Of a DNA stretch of 48,715 bases, positions 35,201 to 43,507 are shown piece by piece. The position numbers and the translations under genes were made by a program. The notes below the pieces were generated by a model, which ran no database searches, was not told where the DNA came from, and saw only the letters and a list, made by a program, of their open reading frames with translations. Within the stretch, counting starts at the first letter, position 1; every line of letters begins with the position of its first letter. The stretch is from contig JAUVAV010000026.1 in the NCBI GenBank assembly GCA_030591525.1, positions 1 through 48,715 of the forward strand, given 5' to 3'. This stretch comes from a candidate division FCPU426 bacterium. GTDB taxonomy: Bacteria; Oederibacteriota; JAAXVQ01; JAUVAV01.

Positions 35201-35555
35201 ATTCGTTGCGGTTTTGGTCCGGCGTAATTGCCAGGAACATAAGCGGCATTCAGATATGGACGAAAAAATCATGGACTGGCTGGCCTTCTCCGCGATCATA
35301 GAGAGAATGGGATGGCCTGCCATGAAATTCGCCCATCCTCAATTATATCATCCTACTTGGCAGATTGAAAAATTATGGAAGCTTAAGTCCAAAGAACTCC
35401 GCATGCCAATGACCATGCTCAATGCCATAGGTTTTAAAGCACTCCTGGGCATGGCCATGGATGACGCGGAAAAATGTCTGTTTACTGTAGAGCAGGAAGC
35501 CATCCGGATTTTGCACCGTAGAGGCTTGCGAAAGACTTTTGGTGGAGCGGCCTAA
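29277..35555 (+). CDS. giant exported protein 2 (2092 aa), constant ends with helical/membrane core
   Basis: I choose ATG 29277, six bases after GGAG (29267-29270), over the in-frame TTG 29265 that overlaps that site. N-module: WHKPQARVW pre-signal motif, h-region ~32-50, cleavage near A51, then the TIKI/ChaN-like domain with HVQDLHCNYE (H93) and GGFHT (H412). The core (~475-1470) has hydrophobic segments near 620, 690, 960, 1150 and 1420, a charged helical AT-rich stretch (~715-950), and a helix HEQYAHAWAH (H1045-H1054) after THDEL that resembles a degenerate zinc-protease HExxH site. The C-module (~1472-2092) begins MAEFSVKELG and matches that of giants 1 and 3 in length, ending IGFKALLGMAMDD...GGAA. 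No enzyme domain is recognisable. Likely periplasmic or envelope-associated. Confidence 0.8.
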   Translation: MLRKNPLFPENADINKTVSISQWHKPQARVWTRIISILVSVTFVFPYLTWAFEPGSFLAPAHYILYNQQPIKIPPKFGAITQLYKGNERLVVHVQDLHCNYEVQNNIAKMIDLLAGQCGLQLVGIEGASLPINVTKLSTFPVEEVKRETAHYLMKQGKLTGPELYAATGKRPIWLEGIETAALYEHNHKTVRKFINHESQGYIFDLRETLEELKPGVYNPTLAALDKQKQAFRRGALSLLKYCAYLHAYANRCEEDLGAYPNLKAYLSKHRPASSEGMDADRLFSELGQLDQRLRARFYTTSVQEDMDVMQRRLDIMDKILNISASSEELAKYRYRPGDFKVGRFLEFISQHDKTGELILDPEVYALDRYLGEARTFYQTADERSRAFVENIIDRMEAHQTGISMLVTGGFHTGLVLKELESQGVSYICVKPQLRRRDIINPYFALLRNQRTPLEKLLAQNQNVLAIELSSPQRSGDTNRVIKPTELSITEGLYYRLADTILKTGLLARELKKFAEASGLLASYQEEIRKYASNDPGILLQQVKIKGSVMAARFNSGLSAFIHKTREFDLINQAAARFDMFGNKVQIIAADQEVKVLRKLEQTRRETAAQQNIIKAAVHGGSPVAALVLIGCALIMSPGRAWARVRGFTAWWDRWQDKAVLNSTRLLASVWSVLLTHSQTKIPARAKGFGSLGVLGALLIIGATLPYRPQNLNMVTVYDDEAMEGNDSNLAGDLKQVLLDSGNSEEESDKFIKGLELGLQNKKSFLCNEDKKALMRVVLFFYNQIKYRENIPLDAAAIQKELISADEIKSDAEEVKRLIEMTINYISVPLVERSMEYANTALDAEFLINLLRSEINKARANNGGLKKANALSLAWKIAHEFTRAVWENNEEVRAGIGFEIRDIEKKYNLEIEVILELLSLIEILNNQIGLNTKIEIKSDEEKIWLYIDYKMKTGRQPLNLPGAAGAWAVSFGVLAIAWAHPLLLGPAVWFFLFNTYKALWTFNAWQKMPNRGWTTPVAEYNPASGGITVTHDELKISTNWLVRAHEQYAHAWAHKLADRLMPMLGFKSVAEYARAAQAGEKTWGYYIWNVFFCEFLAHGLDFLAAPLTLTHAYLHSPFKAVGKKISNVFGFARIQGKGQLGPAAILVMFCIAALNPSAGKAAGIDIEEVKKAYTMSRDAVEIHAWLKKQKKQEWTPSEIASAMQSLPPEGARLALYVLKERTGYNAIDPGIEVKTVKGGFVFNVVKHNQDYEPFRLPEGVLDNEKIKEFNSKVEILIQSLEADNKIEEAVNGFIKAFEEYLKILLAPTEKEIAIVKTYAKYLLRHPQGRVIKTILSERDKKYYEAFMKLAGRFKSAESMSQPPKRRLRPPDEAALFNLLALRLSAPRIKELIKTKLGFGANEPILRPTPWPLKLLPQWHRTWMLIMTAGLAVLVGNPKVENNPEESITESDPLLADLAMRCFFKESALWSPYVSRTNMSNVYMAEFSVKELGRQNWLKAWILGHYREDVDTGQIRIFMPPYVQSVLRDGKPAGRNRLSRIKYALAYSLAKSMLNYQGDKRFRRELDGLKLEWPDKIIEQELSQETLPTTSLPKAMPYDEYLQKTNGKIVVTAAQISGFYTKTMQVIDGKETSPGREEIKRQLEMWISQHGEPGLDALLAILARANPGKDTELMVLQSLAQEAGREESAEIKDLVLKDVQAGIIKLLSQDTAKTISRQKQLMPNLKIQVMGIPETAKKAMLKDIQNRLHDNAWKKSHAKETADNLVMDLKALEMVLKEAPDSIAALSRVWVLEDEMNISRIAGLDEKPGLVVATLGNEGREEVNAVIAGVEMIEIADNVFVPKPVVTEVKTPDCHVGISSNIASGILPQDSLVYTCKTARALPPEISNRKPLWLTGLMLSLARNRLLPGSWRLGLLDKTIRWNPVQYAQSLVEINESLEDNLLVLEFKIQDLNRNTPLGHAFRRMVENPSPQNRAKFVAVLVRRNCQEHKRHSDMDEKIMDWLAFSAIIERMGWPAMKFAHPQLYHPTWQIEKLWKLKSKELRMPMTMLNAIGFKALLGMAMDDAEKCLFTVEQEAIRILHRRGLRKTFGGAA

Positions 35556-35625
35556 GCCGTTTCTTCCAGCCCTAAGCGGGATCATAACCGGAGCGCAGGG
35601 CCGGCGGATACGACAGTTCAATAAT

Positions 35626-35654
35626 TTGAAAATCACTGATTTCTTTGATATAAT
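35626..35654 (+). promoter_or_regulatory. sigma-70 promoter of giant gene 3
   Basis: TTGAAA (35626-35631), 17-bp spacer, TATAAT (35649-35654). It lies 234 bp from the start codon only because a 141-bp element has been inserted after it; without that the distance would be about 84 bp. 35556-35625 contains nothing else recognisable. Confidence 0.75.
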
Positions 35655-35669
35655 TATATTTGGACAATA

Positions 35670-35810
35670 GAATGGCACTAACTTAGACATTTTTTCGGCG
35701 TTCAAATAGGGGCACGGCGCGCCGTGCCCCTACTTAATACAGGGTTACATGCAAAATAATGAAGTTTTATACCGAGGTCATATAAAAACAGCTTAAGTTA
35801 GTGCCATTTC
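35670..35810. mobile_element. 141-bp MITE with 10-bp target-site duplication in leader of giant gene 3
   Basis: Terminal inverted repeats share aatggcactaactta (left 35671-35685; right end inverted at 35794-35809). The element is bordered by identical 10-bp copies of ttggacaata at 35660-35669 and 35811-35820, a target duplication. It has no ORF and carries a REP palindrome inside it (35707-35732). TIR style and a ~10-bp duplication are compatible with mobilisation by an IS4-type transposase; that is inference. Confidence 0.85.
35707..35732. repeat. perfect 26-bp REP-like palindrome nested in the MITE
   Basis: taggggcacggcg followed exactly by cgccgtgccccta. It is a member of the GTAGGGGC family and sits in the middle of the 141-bp element, so one repeat has jumped into, or been captured by, the other. 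Confidence 0.8.
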
Positions 35811-35888
35811 TTGGACAATAATAAATTGGTTGTTTTCGGCTGGAAACGAATCGAGAGAAGAATACACGAAAGGAAACCTGGAATAATA

Positions 35889-38800
35889 ATGTACCCCCAG
35901 TTCGCCTCCCTGAGCGCATGGCATGCATCCGGACGTAAATTATGGGTCAAGAGCATTGCTCTCCTGGTGGCCCTCAGCATGGTTTTGCCCTGCCTGGGTT
36001 GGGCCTTTGAGCCTGGAGTCTTTCCTCGGCCGGCCGGGCAAGTTATGTTCAATAAACTGCCGGTCGAGATTTCTTCCAAACTTGGAAAAATCACTCACTC
36101 CTTCCAGGCCGGAGAGCGTCTGGTAGTGCATGTCCAGGATCTGCACTGCAATTACGAGGTGCAGAACAATATCGCGGGCATGATAGACGCCCTGGCCCAG
36201 AGGCATGGGTTGCGTCTGGTGGCAGTGGAGGGCGCCTCCCTGCCGGTAAATGTAAGCAAGCTCTCCACCTTTCCGCTCGATTCAGTAAAAAAAGAGACCG
36301 CGCACTATTTAATGAAACAGGGCAAGATTACCGGGGCAGAGTTATACGCAGCCACTGGCAAGTACCCGGTATGGCTGGAAGGCATTGAGACCGGGGAATT
36401 GTACGAGAATAATTGGTCTGCTGTGATGAAATTCCTGAACAACGAGAGCCAGGGTTTTATTTTTGATTTACGCGAGACCCTGGAGGAATTAAAACCCGGA
36501 ATATACAATCCGGCGCTGACAGAGCTGGACCGGAAAAAGACGGCTTTCCGCGAGGGCGATCTGTCTTTGGTGAAATACAGCGCCTGGTTATACCACTACG
36601 CGTCGCGTGGCGGGGAAAAGCTGGAAGACTTTACAAATTTGCGGGCATACCTGTCTAAGCGGAAGCCGGTTTTTGCCGGCCCAGTGGAGGCGGACGATTT
36701 GTACCGGGAGCTCGAAATCCTGGACCAGCGTCTGCGTTCCGGAATGTATACTGACGCTGCCCAGGAAAAAATGGACCGGCTCCAGCATAGGCTGGATATT
36801 ATGGAAAAAATGCTTAATATTTCGGCCGCGCCCGAAGATTTGGCGCAATTTCGGGCTGCTCCGGAAGAATTTAAAATCCAGCCCTTTATGGATTTTATCG
36901 CGCGCCATGATGAGTTGGGGGAATTCCTGTTGGACGCCGAGGTATCCGGGTTGGATACTTACATGGAGCAGGTAAGGGGATTCTACCAGGTGGCGGACCA
37001 TCGCAGCCGGGCCTTTGTGAGTAATGTCATCAGCCGGATGAACCGGCGTAACACGAATATCGCCGTACTGGTAACCGGCGGGTTTCATACGGAAATAATT
37101 CTCAAGGAACTAAAGGAGCAGGGTATCTCGCATATCTGCGTGAAGCCGCGCCTGGAGCATCAGGATATCGCGAATCCCTATTTCTCCCTACTGCGCAACC
37201 GGCGTACGCCGCTGGAAAAACTGCTGGCGCAAAACCAGAATATCCTGGGACTGAGGCCGGAATGGCCAATGGGTTCAGCAGCCGCGCCAAGAGACCCGGT
37301 ATTTTTCCGCCTGGTCGATCTTAGTAATTATTTAGGCACCCTGGGGCAAGGTTTTAAGGATGGACTAAGCCTGGCCGGGCTGCGCCAATTCTGCGAAAAA
37401 ACCATGCGCGCCTATCCGCAGAGAAATCCCGGCATAGCCCCGGTATGGGCAAAAGTAAGAAAAACCGCGGCCGGTCTGTTTGCGCCGTTTACCCCAGGCC
37501 TCTCAGTGGTGATTCACAGGGCCGGTTCCTCTGTGCGCCTGAAAATTACAGCCCTAGAGCGTCTGGTACTGGCCGGGCAGCCGGCAATGCTGGTCAAAAC
37601 CGGCCAGGCGGATCCGGAGAAAATGCTGGCAGCCGGACAGCTGGGAATCGGTGGCCGAATAATTGATACTATTAAAAACACTGCCTCTCTATTTGCCGCG
37701 CGGCCGGCCCGGGCCCGCGCCGCGGTCTTACTCCTGGTGCTGGCATCCATAGGCCTGGTGGGCGTTAATCTATTAGTCGCCTGGATATCCGGCAGCGGCC
37801 AGGCAATGGACCTTCCGATGTACGCTCTATTCGGAGCTATAGTTCCCGATGGCATAGTCCAATGGTTTGAAAGAATAAGCGGTATAGCTAAAAGAAAAGA
37901 GTTTGAGGAAGTAAAAAGCGACGCGAAAATAGTTTCCAACCAAGTTGATGAACAAATAAGCGGGCTGGAAAATGTTGGAAATATTAAGACGGAAAAACTG
38001 GATGAAATATATACGGAATTAAAAAAGCGGGAGGGACCGCTTGAAAAGATAGAACAGACTAATGCTGATTATTCAAGCTTGGATAATAATGATATTTTCT
38101 ATACCAAGGTTGCATCGAAAATTAAGGATATCGGGGAAGCAAAGCAGATAATCAGCAAGGAAATAAATGTAACCCGGCTTGAAAAAATAGATGAGGAAAT
38201 AGATAAGATTAATAAGCGTCTGGAAGCTGAATTGGAATATGCTTACTTGCTGGATACAGGAATATGGGAAAATATAAGTAAGAAATTAAACGCAATTAAA
38301 GAGAAGATAGCGGTTTTAAAAGAACTGAATATTACTACTAAGCAGAACATAAAAATCTTAGAGGGCTTTACTGAAACTGTTGCGGATGAAGCGGAAGGGA
38401 TTTCAAAAGCAATAGCGGATTTCAAGAACATTCCGGATGAACACCTAATGATATTTGTATGTTGGTATTTAAACGGCGTGTATTCGAAATATGATGATGA
38501 AAAACGGAAAAATGATGAGGTTATAAACCTTGCGAAAGAAGTCTCCGATATTTATGAAAATCCTAATGAAGATTATAGGGAAAGAATAGATTCATTAGTA
38601 TCCAGATTAAGGAAGAAACATAAATATTCTGAAGTTTACAGCCATGCGTTGAGGGTTTGCAGCACCAGGGGCTTTCAAGAAACTGATAACTTGCCGGCAT
38701 ACGTTCAAAACGCGGTTGGCCTGATTGAAAAAAGAATTCTTGGAATAGAGCATGACGATAAGCTTGCAGAGAAAGCACTTCTGTCTGAAGAATTCCAGGC

Positions 38801-41800
38801 GGCTCGGAAATTGATTGAGGATTTAAAAAAGAAGGAACCGACTTTTGGAATGCTTGAGAGCGATAATAAAGATGAAATGGAAAAATTCAGGAAATTAAGC
38901 AGCGGCGGGGTGGAAGCATCGGAAAAATACTTGAGAGATCATGCGGAGAAACATTCTAAGGATATTTTAGGTAATGGGAACAAATTTACGCCGGCGCAAT
39001 ATAAAGAAGTTATGGATTTATTAAAAGGAAATGCTGATGCTTATTTTGTTGTTTTTACGAAACATCAAAACGAAAAAGGAAGGGTTAGATGGGATAAAAG
39101 ATACTGCTTCTATGATATGGAGAATAAAATCGTATTGAAGCTCCGGATGTTTAATAAAAGTAAATATAATTTTGTTACTATGCATAATCTGAAAATAGAC
39201 GATCTGCGAGAACAGTTGGGCCGGGATAGAAATTATCTCGTGGCTGAGACCGAGGAGTTTACCCGGGAGTGGGAAGAAGCAATAACTTTATCAGACGAAA
39301 AACGCCGGGGCGAAGACGTGGCTATTCAAGGCGGCTTAAAGATAATAGCTCCCTTTGTGTACGAAGATGAAATGAAGCAGGATATGATAGAAAAAATTAT
39401 TGAAGATAAAAAAGGCTGGAGGGCGCAGGCGCGCGGACTTGATCTCGATAGGATAATAAGCAAAACCGGGGAAAAAATCACAGCCAAGTTTATCTTTGAT
39501 AAAGAGGGAAGATTGCCCAACGGTGTATGGGCAGCTAATTTTACAGATGAAGATAAAAACCTGGTTATTATTATTGGCAAAGAATTGCTTGGAAATGAGG
39601 CTGAAATGGAAGAAGCGATATTTCATGAGGCCAAGGAAGCTGAGTTTATGAAGGAACGCACTAAACGGATGCAAAAAAACCAGTTGACCGATAAAGCTAT
39701 AAAGGGATTCCGGAGACGGGCGCATATCCGGGCAGCGGCGCTGCAATCTATAGTGTTTGCGGGTAAAGATGATAAAGGTAATATAAATAAACCAACCCCC
39801 CTGCATCAGAGAATACTTGAGGAAATGGTGCCGGCCCGGCTTAAAGAAATAATTGAAGAGCAGAGAGCATACCAGGAAAAAGCCATAAAAAAATATTGGG
39901 GCAAAGAAAATATTAGCCAATTTATTGAATACACAAAATATGAAGCAGTATTAAGAAAAGAAGCAAAACGGATTCTGGCTGAAAAGCAACCGGCGCAAAC
40001 CCAAGCAGTTGGCGCCGAAACCGGCCCGGGGCAACAAAGCAATCAGCCGGCGCCGTCAGAGGTAAAAGATCCAAACTATCGTATTAAAACCAGTATGGTT
40101 ATTAATCGGATAAAGGTTGATTTTAGGATGCAAAAGGGCGCAAAAATTGAGAGAGGGACATTGGCCCACTTGCGGACCGGTTTTTATGAAGTTGCGCATG
40201 CGCTGCTGAAAGAAGATGGTCTGCTCTGGGACTGGATTGAGGATGATCATTATCTTACGGCTTTGCTTACAAAATTGAATATAGATTACCATAAACATGG
40301 CGATAGAAGAATAGTGTTTAAGGTTTCTGCAAGAGGTTTGGATACTTTTGTGGCTAAATGGGTATATCGGCCCGGAGAGGCGCGGGATCTGGACGAGCAA
40401 GTGCGGGATATGTTGAAAGTATATACCCAAACCAAGAGACTTTACGGCGATGATAAAATAGTTGTGCCTTTGACCGGAGATCATACTGATCGTGTATATG
40501 TTGAGGAATACGTGGATGGTTTGGAACGGGATGAATTAGTTGATCTTTTTGTTAAACAAGAGAAGAGCTTGAGCGAGATTGTCCGGATGGAAGCCTTTGG
40601 TTTGGCCAGGGTTTGGAGAACTTTCCGGGATGAGTTTGGCAAGGGAATGATTTTTACTGATCACCACGGCCGGGACGTTTTATTCGTAAAGCATGGAGAT
40701 GGATACCTGGCAAAGTTTTTTGATTTTGAATATGTTGAAAAAGGCGTTTCTCCCGCGAAAATGATGGCTGTCTATATGGATCCAAGTCAAACGAGGACTA
40801 TGGTAAGTATCAATCCTAAAAAATATGCCAGAGATTTCTATCAAGGCATTATTGAGGCCCGGGGAGAAGAAGGACTGAGATTTCTTGAAGAAGCACTTTT
40901 TGAAAAGCCGGAATTGCCCGAGCTTAAAGAATTTATTAAAGAGTTGCAAAAAGAGATAAGTATATCCGGCAGGATTTTCCATCACCAGAAAGCCTCGGCC
41001 TCTCCCCTGGGTATGATGGCAATTACGCTCCCGTTGCTGGGAGGATACGGCCTGATGAATATTCTGGCCGCCCAGGGCGTGTTTAGTCCAACCGCTGCCA
41101 TCGGAGCGCCGGTGCTTTTTTCACTGCCCCTGGCTTTAATCCCCCTGTTGATAATCTATTCATTAGTTCTGGCCAGAGGCGCGAACCTGCCGGGAAAAGG
41201 TTTGATGCTTGCGGGAGTTCGGCTTGTAAGGTCATGGAGCCAAACCCTGGGAATATCCGGAGTGGAAAGAGCCGTTGGCCAAGAAATAGTCCGGCCGGAT
41301 AAGGTCGTAGAGAATGCCCTGACCGGATTCAGGGAAGAGGCCGGCCGTATCCGGTACAATCTACCTATTTTATTCCATCAGCTTGGGTGGCGGGATGCCT
41401 TTCCCAGGATGAGAGAGTTATGGATAATGGGGCAAGCCCTGGGCCGGCGTGTGCTAATGGGCGCGACCGCGGCGAACCGGGTGGATATATCAGACCTGGA
41501 AACATGGTTTAATAATTCTCCGGTAGTGCAGGATTTAGTGACTAGGGCCTGGAACGCGGATGCGGCTGAGCTGAGGCACAAGGGCGAGACCGGGCAATTG
41601 TCATTTCAAGCCTTGTCCCGGCCAAAAGCATTATGGGAGAAAGGGCCCGGGGCACTATTGATGGGGCAGCGCCTTACAGACCCGAAAACCGGCAAAGCAG
41701 TGGTGTCTGTGCCCGTATCAATTATGAGCGTTCTCACTCAGAACCAGGCTTGGAATCCGGAGCAATACCAACAGGCGGAAGAGCTATTTAAGCTGATGCT

Positions 41801-43409
41801 CTCGTTTCACCGTCCGGGACATGACAAGCAGATAATCAAGCATGAAAAACTTGGTTCGCAAAGACGGATAACCAGGACCCTGATGCCGGGCAGAAAAGAG
41901 ATAAACGGATTGCTGAACGCGATCCGGGCCCTGGGCAGGAGAATAAACCCGGCTGATTATTACCCAGAGCAGGAGAGTATAATCCTGACCGCAGCGGATG
42001 TGTATCGCATATACGTTTATTGCATGAAAAACCTGGGCCAAGCAAATTTTGCCCATGCGAAGCTGGTAGAGCATTTCGCCGGTCTGCTGAATAGCGGCGC
42101 AGGACTGAATTTGAGAGCGTTCTCAGCCGCGGCCAAGGAAGTGAAAGCAGAAGGAGACCCGGTTATAACAGCTATGCAGGGCCTGGTCGCGGACGTGGAA
42201 AATATAGAGGATGAGAATTTGCAAAAAGTAATAGCCAGCGGACTGATGGGAAGCTTGCTGGATTTAATCTCTTCAAAGCCTGGGGAAGTATTGACTAAAA
42301 GCAGTGTTGCGTGGGATGACAAATCCTTTACCGTAACCGGCATACCCAAAAAAACAGCCGCGATAATGCGGGACGCCCTGGCCAAAGTACGGACTAAGGG
42401 TATGACTGAGAACATGCAAAACCTGGTAGAGGCTTTAATATTTGTTCTGAACGCCCAGAGCGGGCAGGGGCTTGAGCAGGCCGCGGAGATTGAGGCCGAA
42501 GCCGGCAGTGCATTGGCTGAGGCCAAGCTGAGGCTGGAGAAGAGCATGATGCAGGCAGAGGTGCTGGGCACTGACTCATCCGGCCGCAAGGTGCGATGCG
42601 TGTGCGCGGGGCTTGAACCGGTAAAGACCGGGCTGGGTGAGATAGGCCGGCTGCTATTACTGGACAGCAACTCGAGCAGTATGAATATAGAAAAAATCAT
42701 AGCCCAGGCCATAAAGGGCGAGTACGGAGTCCTGGGATTGTTTGATAACTTCGCAATAGCGCCCCAGCCGATAGCGGCCGCGGGCATAACGAGGAATCGG
42801 TTGGCAGCCCGGCTGCTAAGCGCGGGGAAAAGCGGTTATGTGCCAATCAGCGTAAGCAGAGTCCTGGATGGCATGGTGCGCAAAATCGCGCCGGTCTACT
42901 GGGTATGGCAGAACCTGCAAGCGAGCGGCAAAGGATTGCCTGAAAATTCGCGTCTCTCTAACCTGGGTGGTATGAGTCTGGACCAGTGTTGGAAATGGCT
43001 GAACAGTGGGGATCCGAAGGCAGAGACTATGCGTGCCATGCTGCATTCCGCCGATCCCAGACACGAGGCCCTAATGGCCAGAACCTGGCTGGGCCTGATA
43101 TATCCGGCCCGCCTGGCGGCTGACCAATCTGTCCAGATTATACGTAATAAGGCAAGACAGATGCAGGAACTGAGTTTTGTATCACAATTCTTTACCAATA
43201 TGACCAGTGTGTTTACCGTGCTGATCTCGCGAGGAGATGTGAAGCTGGCTGTGCCAATAGCCATGTTCCAGGAAGTTGGCTTTAAAGGAATTATTGGAGC
43301 TGTGGCGGATAAGATGGAAAAAATGGGTATTGAGGTAAGATATGAGATTATTGACCTGTTCATGCGCCAACGCCAGCGCCTGTGGAATTCCGTAAACATA
43401 GCGGCCTAG
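35889..43409 (+). CDS. giant exported protein 3 (2506 aa), constant ends with coiled-coil and kinase-like core
   Basis: ATG 35889 is preferred; the in-frame TTG 35811 lies in the MITE target duplication and would add 26 unrelated residues. The ribosome-binding site is weak (AAAGG ~15 bases upstream). N-module: WHASGRKLW, h-region ~21-38, cleavage near A39, HVQDLHCNYE (H81) and GGFHT (H400). The core has an AT-rich coiled-coil section (~660-900), a region with FHEAKEAE (H1246, E1247, E1250) after GKELL, a Pro/Gln/Ala linker, then a kinase-like fold: VAKW (K1490), TDHHGRDVLF (D1591, H1593, D1596) and FDFE (D1612), laid out as in aminoglycoside-phosphotransferase/protein-kinase-like folds but with Asp in the usual Asn place. 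Two or three hydrophobic segments follow (~1700-1760). The C-module (~1892-2506) ends NSVNIAA. Confidence 0.8.
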   Translation: MYPQFASLSAWHASGRKLWVKSIALLVALSMVLPCLGWAFEPGVFPRPAGQVMFNKLPVEISSKLGKITHSFQAGERLVVHVQDLHCNYEVQNNIAGMIDALAQRHGLRLVAVEGASLPVNVSKLSTFPLDSVKKETAHYLMKQGKITGAELYAATGKYPVWLEGIETGELYENNWSAVMKFLNNESQGFIFDLRETLEELKPGIYNPALTELDRKKTAFREGDLSLVKYSAWLYHYASRGGEKLEDFTNLRAYLSKRKPVFAGPVEADDLYRELEILDQRLRSGMYTDAAQEKMDRLQHRLDIMEKMLNISAAPEDLAQFRAAPEEFKIQPFMDFIARHDELGEFLLDAEVSGLDTYMEQVRGFYQVADHRSRAFVSNVISRMNRRNTNIAVLVTGGFHTEIILKELKEQGISHICVKPRLEHQDIANPYFSLLRNRRTPLEKLLAQNQNILGLRPEWPMGSAAAPRDPVFFRLVDLSNYLGTLGQGFKDGLSLAGLRQFCEKTMRAYPQRNPGIAPVWAKVRKTAAGLFAPFTPGLSVVIHRAGSSVRLKITALERLVLAGQPAMLVKTGQADPEKMLAAGQLGIGGRIIDTIKNTASLFAARPARARAAVLLLVLASIGLVGVNLLVAWISGSGQAMDLPMYALFGAIVPDGIVQWFERISGIAKRKEFEEVKSDAKIVSNQVDEQISGLENVGNIKTEKLDEIYTELKKREGPLEKIEQTNADYSSLDNNDIFYTKVASKIKDIGEAKQIISKEINVTRLEKIDEEIDKINKRLEAELEYAYLLDTGIWENISKKLNAIKEKIAVLKELNITTKQNIKILEGFTETVADEAEGISKAIADFKNIPDEHLMIFVCWYLNGVYSKYDDEKRKNDEVINLAKEVSDIYENPNEDYRERIDSLVSRLRKKHKYSEVYSHALRVCSTRGFQETDNLPAYVQNAVGLIEKRILGIEHDDKLAEKALLSEEFQAARKLIEDLKKKEPTFGMLESDNKDEMEKFRKLSSGGVEASEKYLRDHAEKHSKDILGNGNKFTPAQYKEVMDLLKGNADAYFVVFTKHQNEKGRVRWDKRYCFYDMENKIVLKLRMFNKSKYNFVTMHNLKIDDLREQLGRDRNYLVAETEEFTREWEEAITLSDEKRRGEDVAIQGGLKIIAPFVYEDEMKQDMIEKIIEDKKGWRAQARGLDLDRIISKTGEKITAKFIFDKEGRLPNGVWAANFTDEDKNLVIIIGKELLGNEAEMEEAIFHEAKEAEFMKERTKRMQKNQLTDKAIKGFRRRAHIRAAALQSIVFAGKDDKGNINKPTPLHQRILEEMVPARLKEIIEEQRAYQEKAIKKYWGKENISQFIEYTKYEAVLRKEAKRILAEKQPAQTQAVGAETGPGQQSNQPAPSEVKDPNYRIKTSMVINRIKVDFRMQKGAKIERGTLAHLRTGFYEVAHALLKEDGLLWDWIEDDHYLTALLTKLNIDYHKHGDRRIVFKVSARGLDTFVAKWVYRPGEARDLDEQVRDMLKVYTQTKRLYGDDKIVVPLTGDHTDRVYVEEYVDGLERDELVDLFVKQEKSLSEIVRMEAFGLARVWRTFRDEFGKGMIFTDHHGRDVLFVKHGDGYLAKFFDFEYVEKGVSPAKMMAVYMDPSQTRTMVSINPKKYARDFYQGIIEARGEEGLRFLEEALFEKPELPELKEFIKELQKEISISGRIFHHQKASASPLGMMAITLPLLGGYGLMNILAAQGVFSPTAAIGAPVLFSLPLALIPLLIIYSLVLARGANLPGKGLMLAGVRLVRSWSQTLGISGVERAVGQEIVRPDKVVENALTGFREEAGRIRYNLPILFHQLGWRDAFPRMRELWIMGQALGRRVLMGATAANRVDISDLETWFNNSPVVQDLVTRAWNADAAELRHKGETGQLSFQALSRPKALWEKGPGALLMGQRLTDPKTGKAVVSVPVSIMSVLTQNQAWNPEQYQQAEELFKLMLSFHRPGHDKQIIKHEKLGSQRRITRTLMPGRKEINGLLNAIRALGRRINPADYYPEQESIILTAADVYRIYVYCMKNLGQANFAHAKLVEHFAGLLNSGAGLNLRAFSAAAKEVKAEGDPVITAMQGLVADVENIEDENLQKVIASGLMGSLLDLISSKPGEVLTKSSVAWDDKSFTVTGIPKKTAAIMRDALAKVRTKGMTENMQNLVEALIFVLNAQSGQGLEQAAEIEAEAGSALAEAKLRLEKSMMQAEVLGTDSSGRKVRCVCAGLEPVKTGLGEIGRLLLLDSNSSSMNIEKIIAQAIKGEYGVLGLFDNFAIAPQPIAAAGITRNRLAARLLSAGKSGYVPISVSRVLDGMVRKIAPVYWVWQNLQASGKGLPENSRLSNLGGMSLDQCWKWLNSGDPKAETMRAMLHSADPRHEALMARTWLGLIYPARLAADQSVQIIRNKARQMQELSFVSQFFTNMTSVFTVLISRGDVKLAVPIAMFQEVGFKGIIGAVADKMEKMGIEVRYEIIDLFMRQRQRLWNSVNIAA

Positions 43410-43507
43410 TAGGGGCGGGCCTCTGTTTCCGCTCATAATACACCTACCTGAATGTATCAGAACGAAACACATGAATAAATAACCAGAAAACAGAAGCATG
43501 AATAAAC

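Noticed and set aside
35811-35888. Upstream TTG start for giant 3 adding 26 residues
   Set aside because: The extension begins within the target-site duplication of a mobile element and does not resemble the N-termini of the paralogues.
15690-43409. The giants as fragments of one longer gene split by frameshifts or assembly error
   Set aside because: Each of the first three has its own promoter, start, complete N-module, complete C-module and stop. The DNA of the repeated modules is diverged, so this is not an assembly duplication.
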